Positions 1 through 10,902 of a DNA stretch of 64,000 nt are shown piece after piece. Each line of letters opens with the position of its first letter. The first letter of the stretch is position 1. This DNA comes from Adiantum capillus-veneris (taxonomy: Eukaryota; Streptophyta; Polypodiopsida; Polypodiales; Pteridaceae). A program made the position numbers and the translations under genes. The DNA is taken from NCBI GenBank assembly GCA_014529385.2, contig CM043966.1:92515087-92579086 (forward strand). The letters run 5' to 3'. The notes beneath the pieces are model-generated. The model saw only the letters and a list, made by a program, of their open reading frames with translations. It was not told the origin of the DNA and ran no database searches.

Positions 1-596
1 CCAGCATTCTGTGCACGATGTTTGCACAAAAAACACTAGCATTTTGCAGGTGCATGATGCTGTATTGTACGGTTTACTGCAACAAATAATTCCATGTTGT
101 CAATTAATGCAAAACTTCTGCATTGCCTTTTTTATTGAGAAACCATATTTCCTTAAGAGTGTCATTAGTTGGTGATTTAGTGATGAATGTTGCTCATCTA
201 TTATGCAGTACTATGATGTTGTTGTTGAAAATCCATGGATCAATTGATTTCTAGTATATTGTTTACTATCATCAATTTATTTTCAAGTTTAGAGGTCGTT
301 TTTTTTTGTGTACATTTATATTGTAGGGTATTAAGAAGAAAAGTGAACTTTTTTTTGTGTACATATCAATTTAGCGTATTAAGAAGAAGACCGAATTTTA
401 TTTCTATTTCTGGGTAGATGTGAAGGATTGTATGACTCTCCAAAAGCCTGATCACTTCAACATCAATCATCCTCTCGATTGCAAATGTCGTGCTCTCCCA
501 TTCACACACTATAGGCATCATCTCATTTGTGTACGCCCCCGTCTTAAACTGTAAAATTGAATTTACTTCTGTTGTGGCGTAAATATAGAGACCTAT
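1..596. other. AT-rich region upstream of gypsy RT, with local duplications
   Basis: No coding region is recognised. Two local duplications are visible. A run of T followed by gtgtacat and then gtattaagaagaa occurs at about 299-347 and again at 348-395. A longer, more diverged block starting tatgac-ctccaaaag occurs at about 430-508 and again at 596-675, immediately before the RT-like reading frame. The gag and protease of the following gypsy element should lie here or further left, but no zinc knuckle or protease motif is seen. Confidence 0.5.
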
Positions 597-1859
597 ATGA
601 CACTCCAAAAGTCCGATCACGTCGACATCAATTGTCTTATTGATTGCAAATATCGTCATCTCCCATTTGTGTACGTCCAGGTGCATGTTGCAACAAAAAG
701 AGATCACTTTCCCCTCCCATTTCAGGATGAGATACTAAATGAGGTAGCTGGTCATGAGAAGTACACTGTGTGTGATGGCTACTCAGGCTACTTTCAAATA
801 GGTATCGCATTGGAAGATCAATTGAAAACAACCTTTATCACTCCTTGGGGTTGTTATGCTTTTAGAGTCATGCCATTTGGTCTGACAAATGCTCCTGCAA
901 CATTCCAACGTTTTATGAACATGGTGTTTCAAGCATTCTTTGGAAAGTCAATTAGAGTGTTCATTGATGATTTCTGCATTTATAGCTCAAAATCATTGCA
1001 TCTACAAAGGGTAGAAGAAGGTTTAAAGAAGCTCTACGACATGGGAGGTCAACTCAACCCCGACAAGTGCCACATAGGTGAGGATGAAGTGATCTTGCTC
1101 GGTCACAAGGTTTCCTATAAAGGCATTGAGGTGGATCCTTCAAAGGCAAAGGCTCTTATTGAGCTCCCATCACCGAAGAGTCTTAAGGAGGTCATCTCTT
1201 TCATTCAGAAGGTGAAGTATATGTCACGCTTCATTCACTTAGCCTCGGAGTTGCTTCATCCTTTGCAAAAGTTGACACAACAAGTAGAATTTGCATGGTC
1301 TGATGAGCTTGAAGAGTATTTTTGTAACATTAAAGTCATTTTGTCAGAGCTACCAACACTCATGCCTCCTTGTTGGGAGTACACATTCTTTGTTAGCTCT
1401 AGTGTTGGAAGGGAAACAATTGGTGCTGTGTTGCTACAACAAGATCCCCACAGTACAAGGATGCGACCCATCTACTTTGCTAGTAGGGTCATGAATGCTT
1501 TGGAGAGAGACTACACAGAAGCAGAAATCATGATGCTTTCTCTCATGTTTGCGGTGAGAAAGTTTAGATCCTACCTGCTACCAAAACCTTTTGTAATTCT
1601 CACTGCAGAAAATTTGTTCCCTTGGGTGTCATCTCAAATGAATCTTAGTACTAGGATCTCAAAGTGGATTATGGAGTTGCAAGAGTTCCAATACTCTTTC
1701 AAGGTGGAAGATAGTGTGCGTGCACAATTGGCAGGGATTCTCACTCATAGGGTACATGAGAAGGAAATTAAGGTGCCTCAAGTAAAGACCCTACCATCGC
1801 CACCACCAAAAAGTATTCCCAATGCTTTTACCTTGTTCTTTGATGGAGCTTTTCAATGA
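597..1859 (+). pseudogene. Ty3/gypsy reverse transcriptase with degenerate RNase H (Tat-like)
   Basis: Part of a retrotransposon pol polyprotein that copies element RNA into DNA. RT homology begins near 687 (KRDHFPLPFQDEIL). It contains the first catalytic aspartate in VCDGYSGYFQI, the MPFGLTNAPATFQRFM block, and the catalytic box VFIDDF followed by a thumb region (LLGHKVSYKGIEVDPSKAKA). A classical RNase H-like part follows (GAVLLQQDP, RPIYFASRVM), but its first acidic residue is not where expected (FFVSSSVG), so this RNase H looks degenerate. The frame ends in a TGA at 1857-1859, and the same frame continues afterwards as a second RNase H. That dual arrangement is known from the Tat group of Ty3 elements. 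Residues before about 687 are probably not part of the protein. Confidence 0.85.
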
Positions 1860-2471
1860 GCCACAGGGAAAGCAGGGGGAGGGCTAGTGTTGCTCAACCC
1901 AAGTGGAGAGGTGGTCATGAAAGAGAAGGTCAATCTACCAGGTTCAACTAGCAACAATGAAGCAGAATACGACACACTACTTCATGGTTTGAAGATGTGC
2001 ATTGGCCAAGGGATAAAACGTCTCATGGTAAAGGGAGATGCACTTCTCATTGTTAAACAGATTTTAGGCATTTGGGCATGCAAGAATGAAAGCTTAAGGA
2101 CAAAAGTTCATGCCATTCGTAAGATGTTTAATCAGTTTGAAGAAGTGCAACTATATCATATTCCGAGGAAACAAAATGAAGATGCCGATTTACTTGCACA
2201 ACAAGCAGTTACATGTGTTGAGAGAGAAGTGCAGGTCATCATGGTGGCAGCAGCTATCAAGCAACCGAGATACCAGGGATTGGAGTCATTGGCTCCCATT
2301 ATTGGCTACATTTTGGAGGGTGAGTTTCCACAAGACTTCACGAAGGCTCAGAAGAGGAGACTCATGAAGAAGGCAAGTTTCTATCTCTTCCTAGAAGGCT
2401 CCTCTATCAAAAAAGGAAGGATCAAGTGTGTAGAAGAGTACCAACTATCGAGGAAATTCCAGCCATTCTAA
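1860..2471 (+). pseudogene. Second RNase H domain of the Tat-like gypsy pol
   Basis: This continues the preceding frame after one TGA codon. The domain shows FFDGAF just before the stop, GGGLVLLNPSGEV, the acidic motif NNEAEYD, KGDALLIVKQI and NEDADLLAQQA. These match the D-E-D pattern of the extra RNase H that Tat-lineage Ty3 elements carry between RT and integrase. The end (about 2400-2471) leads towards the integrase N-terminal zinc region. The frame then closes, and the integrase resumes in another frame at about 2551, so at least one indel lies between about 2440 and 2560. Function today is unlikely because of the stop and the frameshift. Confidence 0.75.
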
Positions 2472-2550
2472 AAGGTTTGCATGAAGAGGCATGTGGTGGT
2501 CATTTTGCCCAAGAATCAACTGTGAAGAAGATTTTGCTTGCGGGGTAATT

Positions 2551-3142
2551 TTGGCCAAGCTTGCATGTGGACGTTCAACATTGGTGTAAAAGCTGTCACA
2601 ATTGTCAGATAAATGGAAATAGAAGGTTGGTGCATGGCCCGAGGCAAATAGTTCTTGCAAATGGACCCTTTGAAAAGTGGGGCATTGATGCTATGGGTCC
2701 TCTGCCTAGGACAAAAAATGGTAAACTCTACATTCTAGTGGCTGTAGACTATATGACTAGGTGGGTGGAAGCTCAAAGTGTGGCAAGAGTGAATGAGAGG
2801 ACAGTTAGCAAGTTTGTGTACGATCACATTTGTTGCAGATTTGGCACACCTTTGGAGATTGTTTCTGATAATGGTCCAGGGTTTAGGAAGGGCTTGCTCA
2901 CAGAAGTTTGTGAAGAGCTTCACATTCTACATCGTCATAGCACACCATACTACCCACAGTCAAATGGTTTGGTGGAGAAGGCTAATGGTGTCATTGCAGG
3001 AATCATTAGAAAGATGGTGCAAAACAAGACAAAATTATGGGATGACTTCTTGGATGGTGCCTTGTGGGCATATCGAACCACATATAGGGAAGCCACGGAG
3101 TTCACACCATTTTACTTGGTCTATGGTCAAGAGGCTTTGTAG
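2551..3142 (+). pseudogene. Ty3/gypsy integrase core (Tat-like)
   Basis: Integrase inserts the element cDNA into host DNA. The second half of the HHCC zinc finger is seen (CKSCHNCQING). The DDE core follows: KWGIDAMGPLPRTKNG holds the first aspartate, IVSDNGPGF the second and SNGLVEKANGVI the glutamate, all present. It continues with WAYRTTYREATEFTPFYLVYG, typical of the core's C-terminal edge. The frame stops at a TAG (3140-3142) right after the VYGQEAL motif, where related elements read on, so this is a nonsense mutation. It belongs with the RT upstream. Confidence 0.85.
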
Positions 3143-3409
3143 CCTATCGAGCTCAACATTCCAACAATGCGACTTCATGGCAAAGGAGCACAAGATGATC
3201 AAGAGGTATGGATGGATCGACTTCTTACGTTAGTGGAGCTTGAGTGGAAAAGAGAAGCAACATACGAGTGCTACAAGAGGAAAGCCACACAAGTGAAAGA
3301 AATGCACGACAAGAAACTGAAGGACAAAGGCATCAAGGAAGGAGAGATTGTGCTAAGGTATGACAATCGACTTGACAATCGTTTTGATGCCAAGTTTGAA
3401 ACTAGATAG
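3143..3409 (+). pseudogene. Integrase C-terminal part of the Tat-like element
   Basis: Same frame as the integrase core, after one TAG. The visible protein runs from about 3167 and includes LVELEWKREATYECYKRKAT and MHDKKLKDKGIKEGEIVLRY, matching the region after the integrase core where the element protein binds DNA non-specifically. A stop closes the frame at 3407-3409. Further weakly coding sequence (about 3410-3530, ending HSRKVNGYRLKPYL in another frame) looks like the remaining C-terminus. No chromodomain is seen, consistent with a Tat-like rather than chromovirus element. Confidence 0.6.
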
Positions 3410-3708
3410 CAAGGGCCATACATAGTCAAGACGGCTTTCAATTCTAGTTACTATCAGCTTATGGACTTGAATGGTAAAGAGCACTCCAGGAAGGTAAACG
3501 GCTATCGCTTGAAGCCTTACTTGAGTCGCCTTCTACCAAAAGATCTACCAGAGCAAAAGGCAACTATCTCAAGTATTGTACCATGAAGCATGAGTGTAAC
3601 ACAAACCAAAATTCCAAGGGGCCAAACAATGAAGATCTTGTGAAAGACTCTGAAGCACTCTCTTTGGAAAAGATGCTCTATGATGGTACATGAATATACC
3701 ATCATCCT

Positions 3709-3717
3709 GGGGGAGGG
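3709..3717 (+). promoter_or_regulatory. Polypurine tract of the Tat-like element
   Basis: Run gggggaggg directly before the LTR start TGATAG at 3722. Position and composition fit the plus-strand primer of an LTR retrotransposon. Confidence 0.75.
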
Positions 3718-5314
3718 CTAATGATAGCCGTTTTTCAGCTCTCCATAATTGCCATAGTAAGTTACTCCACCCTACCAAATTCACCCAAACGCTATGGCTA
3801 TCCCTACCATTTCACTGTACATAGGCATGTGTGAATTAGGGGGCTTTTCCCATATCTTCTAAAAAACCCTCAGCTAGCTAGTCACTGGGCTAGTTGAGCC
3901 AAAAAAATAAAAAAAATAAAAGTATATTATGGCCTCTTTGTGTGTAAATATTTCATTGTATATATGGCCTAAATATAGGGATTTTTTATAATTATTTTGA
4001 TATTTTATTTAAATATTCTACTTAGGTGTGTGTTTTATTAAACCTATGAACACCTTCTTTCATTCTCTTACACCATAATTATATTTTTTGCCAATATTGT
4101 ACATACTCTAACCTCATATTTTTCCTTTATACAAATCACTCCCACATTTTCACCCTCACCCTCGTGAAAACAAAAAATTGATTTCTACTCATTGGTTACT
4201 TTTATTATATTATTTACTTGCATACCTTTTCCTCTTTCACCCAAAATAATTCAAGGAGGGACCATATCATATGATTCCAATATCTTTCCATATCCATAAC
4301 TCCTCCATATTTTTATTATTATTTTTACTCATTATTCTAACACCATGTGCTCATTGAGCTAAAGTCCATGAATAGTCCATACACTAGTCCCACCATGTAT
4401 ATATTTCTTTATTCACCAATAATCCTCCTCCATGCATGGGTCAAGGGCAACTTGGATGCTTTGTATTATAATATGAGAAAGGAGGGGCTCACTCTTGGAT
4501 GCATTGTACAAATTCAACAAAGGAGGGGGCCACTAAAAGACTTTTGCAGGCATAAAAACCAGGCTTTTTGGTGAGAATTTTGGCACCTATCTCCACTTTG
4601 AATTTGGAGCAGTGGTCAAAAGAGAAAATGTAGCCCACGCTCTGAATAATCACCTCAAAGTTTTTCATGATTTTTGGAGCTACCAGTGGTGAGCTATGAT
4701 TTTTTGAGTGGACCCCAGTCTTCCCACTTTTCTCACAAGTAGCTTTTAGTCTTCTCTCACCCTTCCACACACCTACTCACTCTTACATATCCCTCCCTCT
4801 CCTTCCCTCACTCAAACCTGCAATTTCCATGGCTTCTCCCACCCTCTTCACCATTACCCTTCTCTCTCATCCCTATAGTTCTTTTATGAACCTCTACATA
4901 CATACACCATCTCTATGCCTCTCTCTATTATCTCCAAAGTACAATTCCATCTTAACCCTTATATATATACATAAATTCAGCATGTGTACCATGATTAACC
5001 TCTGCAAATCAAGAGATCTCATCAACGAAATTACCATTTTCATCACGATAATCAACCTTGGTGGCGGTGGCATAAAGAAGAGAAGACGAAGAAGAAGATC
5101 GATAGTCATTTTGAGAACCTACACAAGTAAGTCCAAAACATCTTCAAGCTTCACCATCACAAGGATTTGCTCACTTCATTCAACCATCCACCATATTCTA
5201 CCCATTGTAAATGTAACATTAACTTTCTAGTGATTACTAACCACTAACATACTAACACAAAATAGCCATTGACCTAACCATAAAAGACACCTCGCCTCAA
5301 GACATGTGTATAGT

Positions 5315-5316
<2 letters not shown>

Positions 5317-5364
<48 letters not shown>
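5317..5364. repeat. (CT)n microsatellite in the LTR
   Basis: Uninterrupted CT dinucleotide run upstream of the LTR TATA box. The partial inverted copy at 55.5-56.9 kb stops before this point, so it cannot be compared. Confidence 0.95.
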
Positions 5365-5366
<2 letters not shown>

Positions 5367-5535
5367 ACTTACTTTCACCTTATCTACCATCAATAATGCT
5401 CTCTTTTGAGCCCACACCCATGACTCAAGCAGACAAAGAAGGCCCGCAATGTTTTGATATTCAAAAAAATCATAATCCTGATTTGTTAGCTTGTAAATTA
5501 GGATTTCCAATAATCTTAATGAGGGGTCTCCAACC

Positions 5536-5544
5536 TATAAATAG
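5536..5544 (+). promoter_or_regulatory. TATA box of the Tat-like LTR
   Basis: TATAAATAG followed by a C-rich stretch, about 205 bases upstream of AATAAA. Probable U3/R boundary promoter of the LTR. Confidence 0.6.
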
Positions 5545-6043
5545 GCCCCTTTCCTTCTTGTAAAACAACCTCCAATATCTCACATAGCACCCCAACACTC
5601 TATGCGTGAGGAGAGACTCAGGTGTAGCAACCACTTGTGAGCTTCACTCTTGGTGTGAGAGAAGCTTTCAAGCTACACATTGCAAGTGAGAGAGCGTGAG
5701 TTCCACAAATCTCAAAACCACTATTGTATATGCTCCTTCATCATCAATAAATTGAGGTTTGGTGCATCAAAGGCGTGATTCGACGTTCAAATTTTCGTCC
5801 TTCCATTTGTGCAATACGGTTTGGTGAATTCAAGGTGACTTGTGTATTTTGAGTTTTTATCGGTTGATCTTGATTTTAGAAAGTGTTTTAGTTTTTTTTT
5901 CATTGCCAGTTTTGTGTCCATTGTAAGAGGGTATTGTGGTGAGAGGTCTCCCACACCCTAAGACAGTGTGTGTGTATTTTTGCAATGTTTAGCAATCACT
6001 AAGCATTGAGTGAGTTTTGTACAAGTTCTACGATAGCATCATA

Positions 6044-6614
6044 ACGAACCATCTCCATTTGCAAGTCACAAATAAGGTATTACGCAAGATCCTTTCCTCT
6101 CTCTCTTCCCTTTGCTCTAGCTCTCTCTGGTCCATTTCATGTGTGTCTTGGTGTGAGGTTGCTTGTGTGTGTTGTGTGGTGCATCTTCTTGGTTGTGCCA
6201 AAATCTCTCTTGTGTCCTAGTTCGCATACCATAACTAGGTGGTGCCCCTATCTTGTTTGGGTTTGGCTGTGGGTTTGTTGTTGTGTTGTGCTTGTGGTTG
6301 CCCCAGCCCCAATTGAGCAGCACGGGAGCCTTGAGGGGTGTTTAGAGGTCGCCTCTCTTATTGCCCGCCCCGGACCGCCTCAGTACATGGAGGGCCCGTC
6401 CTAGGATACGAGCATGGATCTCGCCCAAACATATTGCACTGCTTTATCAACTATTTGATGTCATTTACAAAATTCATTTATATACACTAATTTATTGATT
6501 TCCATTCCCTCCTCCTTGTCAATACAATACTTGTCATTGCTGCAAGAAATCTAGCTCCCCTTTTGAGCTGTGAAGTGATAAATGCTCTCGCCAATACATC
6601 ATAATGTCATTTGA
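6044..6614. other. No recognised gene between LTR and kinase-like locus
   Basis: T/G-rich sequence with low coding character, possibly the tail of the LTR or its flank. A pyrimidine-poor tttgaatggttgtag just before 6626 resembles a 3' splice site ahead of the kinase-locus exon, but this is weak. Confidence 0.4.
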
Positions 6615-7054
6615 ATGGTTGTAGGTAAAGTGCTTTTCGAACAAGCAGTGCAATTGAAAAAGAGATTACGCACACAATTAGTGTGTGTAGTGGATGCCCT
6701 CACATTAGACGAGATAACAACAACCTTGCGAGATGAGCGACGCTTGCAAGCCTTGCTCTCTGAAGTGGTCCGCTCAACAGCCTTGAAGTTTGAGGGTGCA
6801 GATATTAGTGACGTGCAGCATCTTCTCTTTAGTATTGTTGGAGACATGCCAAAATGCGCTATCGACCTGCGAGTTGACTTACCAAAGGACATACAAATGG
6901 AGAAATTACAACATTGGTATAACTGTTGGAAGATTGAAAAGGAAAAATCCACTTGCGCAAGGAATATTGACACACAGAACACCTTCAGTAAGAAATTGCC
7001 GAAGGAGACCCTTCAAGATACCGAAGGATCGATGTCTAGTCTTCACATTCAGAA
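6615..7054 (+). pseudogene. N-terminal fragment of kinase-like locus (upstream copy)
   Basis: Open reading frame from an ATG at 6615. The protein part is helical and charged (LKKRLRTQLVCVVDALTLDE, LRDERRLQALLSEVV) and no family was recognised. Bases 6769-7054 are repeated at 8997-9282, where the frame continues into a protein-kinase domain, so this is the N-terminal extension of that protein. Here it is cut off by the start of a small LTR element at 7053-7055. A 3' splice-like site lies just upstream (about 6625), so the first exon could be elsewhere. Function unknown. Confidence 0.55.
6769..7054 (+). repeat. Left copy of 286-bp duplication flanking the small LTR element
   Basis: Matches 8997-9282 base for base as far as can be read by eye. 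It begins tccgctcaacagcc and ends cacattcagaa. The two copies directly border the LTR element at 7053-8996. Confidence 0.9.
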
Positions 7055-7576
7055 GGGGTATGAGCCTCCCGAAAACGGCCATGGGAGGGGACCCCCCACC
7101 TAGACACGCTAGCCTCACTCCACTCACTCGTGCACCGTGGGGACTCCACGCAAGGTTCCCCAGGGCACGCTATGACCCTCCGTGAGTGCGGCGGAGCCTG
7201 AGGCTACGTGGGGCTAGGGACCCGGAACGCAAGACCCGCGAAATGCAACACGGCCGTCGACCCATGGAACGCAACCACGCCCGAGCTGGTCCCGTCCGAG
7301 CCGGGCCCCCTTGAAGGCAACTCGACCCGAGCCGGTCCCGTCCGAGCCGGGCCCTCCTGAGCCGGTGCCGTCCGAGCCAGGACCCCTTGAAGACAACACC
7401 TCGACCCGAGCCGGTCCCGTCCGAGCCGGGCCCACCTGAGCTGGTCCCGTCCAAGCCAGGCCCTTGAAGACAAACACACCTCCGCCCGAGCCGGTCCCGT
7501 CCGAGCCGGGCCCTTTGAGCGCAAACGCGCCCACCACGCACCTCTCCATGACGCGCCCAGCTCCTGGGGCGTCACA
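7053..7576 (+). repeat. Left LTR of small element (5'-truncated)
   Basis: Starts aaggggtatgagcc and ends gtcaca. Compared with the right LTR it lacks the first bases TGTATAT. It contains six units of a 26-30 bp GC-rich minisatellite (core gagccggtcccgtccgagcc), while the right LTR has four, which explains the roughly 100-bp length difference. Confidence 0.8.
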
Positions 7577-8563
7577 CTTGGTATCAGAGCTTCAGACCCC
7601 CGTGCCGACGCACACATTACTCACGAGGGCCCAACCTCTCGGGTCATCAAAACTTGGTAAAAGAGCTTCAGGGAAAAGTACTCCACGTCCCCCGTCCCCG
7701 TGACGCGTCCAAACCCCGGGCCGTCACCCGTGACCCGAGCCGGTCCCGATCCGAGCCGGGCACCTCCAACATGACGCGCCCAACCTGCGGGCCGTCACAC
7801 CTCCACATGACAAAAAGGAAAGATGCAAGCAAGACAGGGCTCTTTATAACAAAAATCAGAACGACCAAAAACGCGACGGACCAACCCAACTGAGTTCGTC
7901 GCGCCCCGGCCACTTTTGTGGCCCATGCTGAGCTGAAGACCCACTCAAGTCTACGAGAGACCACAGGGCACCGAGCTAGCCCTCCAAATGACGTCCACAC
8001 AGGGACACACAGGGATTTGTTTGAAGAATGAAGATCAGCCAAAGCCTTCATGGTGTCATGACGACCAACGCTACTTCAACCTGAAGACTGCATCTAACCA
8101 AGAAACCTTGCCCGATTCAAGATTCGGCGATTGGAAACCAAAGCTGGTGTCAGCCTAAGTCTACAACGCGCCTCAAAATGACGGTAAGTTTCCTTACAAC
8201 TTCGCAAGTGCTGCATTGCGACGGACTCTCCTTCCAACTCGGCTTTCAAGAAGCCTCCGCGCGGGCCAACGCAGCAGGTGGCTCCGCGCACATCGGGTTT
8301 CCTCTTCGGGGAATACTCAAGTATGGGGAATTCTACTTGGGTATTCAAAGCATCTCTTTTCAGCCTTCTGCCAAAAACCACAAAAATATACACACACTTC
8401 ATTCCAAAAATGACAAAAACAAAGCATGTTTTACTTACTTGCATTCGGGTACAGTTTCACTCACTTCGCACTTATATGCACCCCTTTGCCTTTGGCCTCA
8501 TGCATAGCCAAGCTCTCTTTTCCCTTCGTTCGACGAGGACGTCGAACTCTCTTCAACCGGGGG
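7577..8563 (+). other. Internal region of the small LTR element, no protein domain
   Basis: About 1 kb with short open frames only, none with a recognisable gag, protease, RT or integrase motif. A further copy of the GC-rich LTR minisatellite core lies at about 7734-7770. Confidence 0.6.
7579..7590 (+). promoter_or_regulatory. Primer-binding site (initiator Met-tRNA)
   Basis: TGGTATCAGAGC two bases after the LTR end gtcaca. This is the usual plant LTR-element primer site. A degenerate second version (ttggtaaaagagcttcag) follows at about 7652. Confidence 0.85.
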
Positions 8564-8995
8564 TGTATATAAGGGGTATGAGCCTCCCGAAAACGGCCAC
8601 GGGAGGGGACCCCCCACCTAGACATGCTAGCCTCACTCCACGCACTCGTGCACCGTGGGGACTCCACGCAAGGTTCCCCAGGGCACGCTATGACCCTCTG
8701 TGAGTGCGGCGGAGCCTGAGGCTACGTGGGGCTAGGGACCCGGAACGCAAGACCCGCGAAACGCAACACGGCCGTCGACCCATGGAACGCAACCACGCCC
8801 GAGCCGGTCCCGTCCGAGTCGGGCCCCCTTGAAGGCAACTCGACCCGAGCCGGTCCCGTCCGAGCCGGGCCCTCCTGAGCCGGTGCCATCCGAGCCAGGA
8901 CCTCTTGAAGACAACACCTCGACCCGAGCCGGTCCCGTCCGAGCCGCGCCCACCACGCACCTCTCCATGACACGCCCAGCTCCTAGGGCGTCACA
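8564..8995 (+). repeat. Right LTR of small element
   Basis: Starts TGTATATAAGGGG after a G-run and ends gtcaca, giving TGT...ACA ends. TATATAA at the very start is a possible promoter TATA box. It has four minisatellite units. Confidence 0.8.
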
Positions 8996-8996
8996 C

Positions 8997-9282
8997 TCCG
9001 CTCAACAGCCTTGAAGTTTGAGGGTGCAGATATTAGTGACGTGCAGCATCTTCTCTTTAGTATTGTTGGAGACATGCCAAAATGCGCTATCGACCTGCGA
9101 GTTGACTTACCAAAGGACATACAAATGGAGAAATTACAACATTGGTATAACTGTTGGAAGATTGAAAAGGAAAAATCCACTTGCGCAAGGAATATTGACA
9201 CACAGAACACCTTCAGTAAGAAATTGCCGAAGGAGACCCTTCAAGATACCGAAGGATCGATGTCTAGTCTTCACATTCAGAA
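8997..9282 (+). repeat. Right copy of 286-bp duplication
   Basis: Same sequence as 6769-7054, directly abutting the right LTR. From here the kinase-locus reading frame continues without a break. Confidence 0.9.
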
Positions 9283-10241
9283 AACTGTATTCAACTCATT
9301 TTGCTCTGTCACCTTGGGCATTCCATTTGAGGCTATAAAACGAGGAAGGAAACTAGGATCTGGGTCATATGGAGACAGTTATGAATGCAAGATCGAAGGG
9401 ATTTCTTTCCTTCCGTCCAACAATGTGTACTGCTGTAAGGAATTCATAGGTGAAGCTGCAAAACAACAATTCAAATCATTTGCAATCAAGAGCAGTGTTG
9501 ACCTCAATCACCGAGGTATTGTGCGTGCTCTTGTACATACAATTCAATCACCATGGATACTTATATTTTCTTATTTCAATGGATCTTCTCTCGGCGATCT
9601 GATGGAATGTGTGCCTACACCTTTTGGAAGCATCAGTGAAATTGTACTTGCGATGGTGATCAAAAACACCAAAAACCAATTGAAGTGGAGTTGCAGCAAT
9701 GCAGGCTTGTCATCAATCATGCTTTGTCTTTGATTCATGCACTAATAAAATATTTGGCATTTGCACATGACAATGGAGTTATTCACAATGACCTTCACCC
9801 TTGGAACATTATGCTAGACTTCACTAGAGAGGGAATACCAAGAGTAGGCATTATAGATTGGGGTCTTGCCCTTCGACCGCCGTATGAGAGAAGACCAAAA
9901 AATATTCGTAAGCCAAAAGAGCATGCCAAAAGGCCTTGGCGAGTAGTTGAACTATTGAATATCAGATCTACATGCCCTTGGAGCAAATCAACCGATGTAT
10001 ATGCACTTGCATGGGTCATCAATCAGCTCGGTATTTTTTGCAATGAATTTTGTGGTATTACAAACTTGACTTGATGCAAACAAGCACTGCTATAGAGGTT
10101 GAAGCCATACAAAATATAATCAACAATGCCTACTTTCTGGAGAATCCGTCTGAAAGAAGGATGCTCACTGATTTATATAAAGATCTGGAACATCTGCATA
10201 TGCATCCCGAACAATGCTTGCATCCCATCTCTGAAATGTAA
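8997..10241 (+). pseudogene. Degenerate protein-kinase-like domain
   Basis: A kinase-type phosphotransferase fold, judged from motifs: glycine loop LGSGSYGDSYEC (about 9352), an invariant-lysine candidate in VYCCKEFIG (about 9427), the catalytic loop VIHNDLHPWNIML (about 9777-9815, HxDxxxxN with His-Asn-Asp), and IDWGLA (about 9856) in place of DFG. The N-lobe lies in the frame ending at 9733. The C-lobe resumes in another frame from about 9676, so a frameshift lies in the A/C-rich run at about 9660-9676. A second shift near 10050-10070 leads to a last segment (about 10070-10241). The final TAA (10239-10241) is followed in the same frame, without further stops, by a Helitron-like N domain. 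The exact kinase family is unknown. Confidence 0.65.
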
Positions 10242-10902
10242 CAAGCAGAAGCACAATGTGAAATTAGCATATTGCAAAATTTGTTCAACACAACAAAGAG
10301 AACTGCATTTACTACTAAAGACAAAAACGAGTTTGGTTCCATACAAATACGTGATACCGCTTATCTAAGCGAGCGGACAGTCAGCTTTCAATACAATGGA
10401 CTTCCATCTCATAAATCTGAAGTGCAAGATATTACATTAGAATCAGGGATATTCCCTTTCCTCTTTCCCACAGGAAAAGGAAACTACCAAGGAGAATTCG
10501 ACTTTAGTGAATACATTAGAATGAGAATCGAAACTTTATACACATTGTACAAGCCATATTTGCTCATGATGTACCAATTGAAACAAGCTATCATGATTGC
10601 AAACTCCACAAATAGTACATTTTTACAAAGGAATATTGATAACTACAAACGAGCACACACCCCGGCATCTACACTGTGATGCAGTAAATCATATTATTTG
10701 ATACAATCTCCCAGCCACAATGCCAGGTACTCCACCATGGCATCAACAAAACTTGAGAGACCTCATAACAATGGTGGACACATGGGGACTACCACATCTG
10801 TTCTTGATATTCACTGCTGATGAGGTTTCCCAAACAAGATGGCAAAAAGTCATCACAATTGAAAAACTTGCTCAAGGCTACAACCAAGATGTACATAAAT
10901 GA
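10242..10902 (+). pseudogene. Helitron-like N-terminal domain of a Rep/helicase protein
   Basis: Helitron transposases combine an N-terminal region, an HUH Rep nuclease and a PIF1-type helicase. Here GIFPFLFPTGKGNY and FSEYIRMRIETLYTLYKPYL (about 10455-10560) fit the Helitron-like N domain. PGTPPWHQQNLRDLI and GLPHLFLIFTADEVSQTRW (10723-10842) fit the segment that precedes the Rep core. The frame breaks between 10679 and 10720. No HUH (His-hydrophobic-His) nuclease motif is found before the helicase starts at about 10900, so the catalytic Rep part appears deleted. Inactive. Confidence 0.65.

Larger units (their letters stand above)
3722..6043 (+). mobile_element. 3' LTR of the Tat-like gypsy element (right end uncertain)
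   Basis: The left end TGATAG is fixed by the polypurine tract and by a second copy of the same LTR end, inverted at 56911. The two copies can be followed side by side for about 1.4 kb (3722 to about 5112 against 56911 to about 55523). A TATA box (TATAAATAG, 5536-5544) and a polyadenylation-like AATAAA (5746-5751) mark promoter and end signals. The right end cannot be fixed because the 5' LTR lies outside the window. A CA near 6043 is one possibility, and the LTR could run to about 6400. Confidence 0.65.
7053..8996 (+). mobile_element. Small non-autonomous LTR element (TRIM/LARD type)
   Basis: About 1.94 kb with two direct terminal repeats (7053-7576 and 8564-8995), a primer-binding site matching initiator Met-tRNA directly after the first, and a short G-run (8559-8563) before the second. 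The internal part (7577-8563, about 1 kb) has no retroviral protein domain, so it must depend on proteins from other elements. It is GC-rich compared with its surroundings. The left LTR lacks the first bases TGTATAT seen in the right LTR. The element splits the kinase-like locus and is bordered by a 286-bp duplication of that locus rather than a 5-bp target duplication. Confidence 0.8.

Noticed and set aside
7170-7617. Overlapping minus-strand open frames rich in Gly/Ser/Arg (GSDGTGSG repeats)
   Set aside because: They are translations of the GC-rich minisatellite in the LTR in all frames, with no start context or domain.
10820-10899. ATG at 10820 as true helicase start
   Set aside because: The first ~27 codons overlap the Helitron-like frame that contains GLPHLFLIFTADEVSQTRW, so they are a shadow read out of frame.
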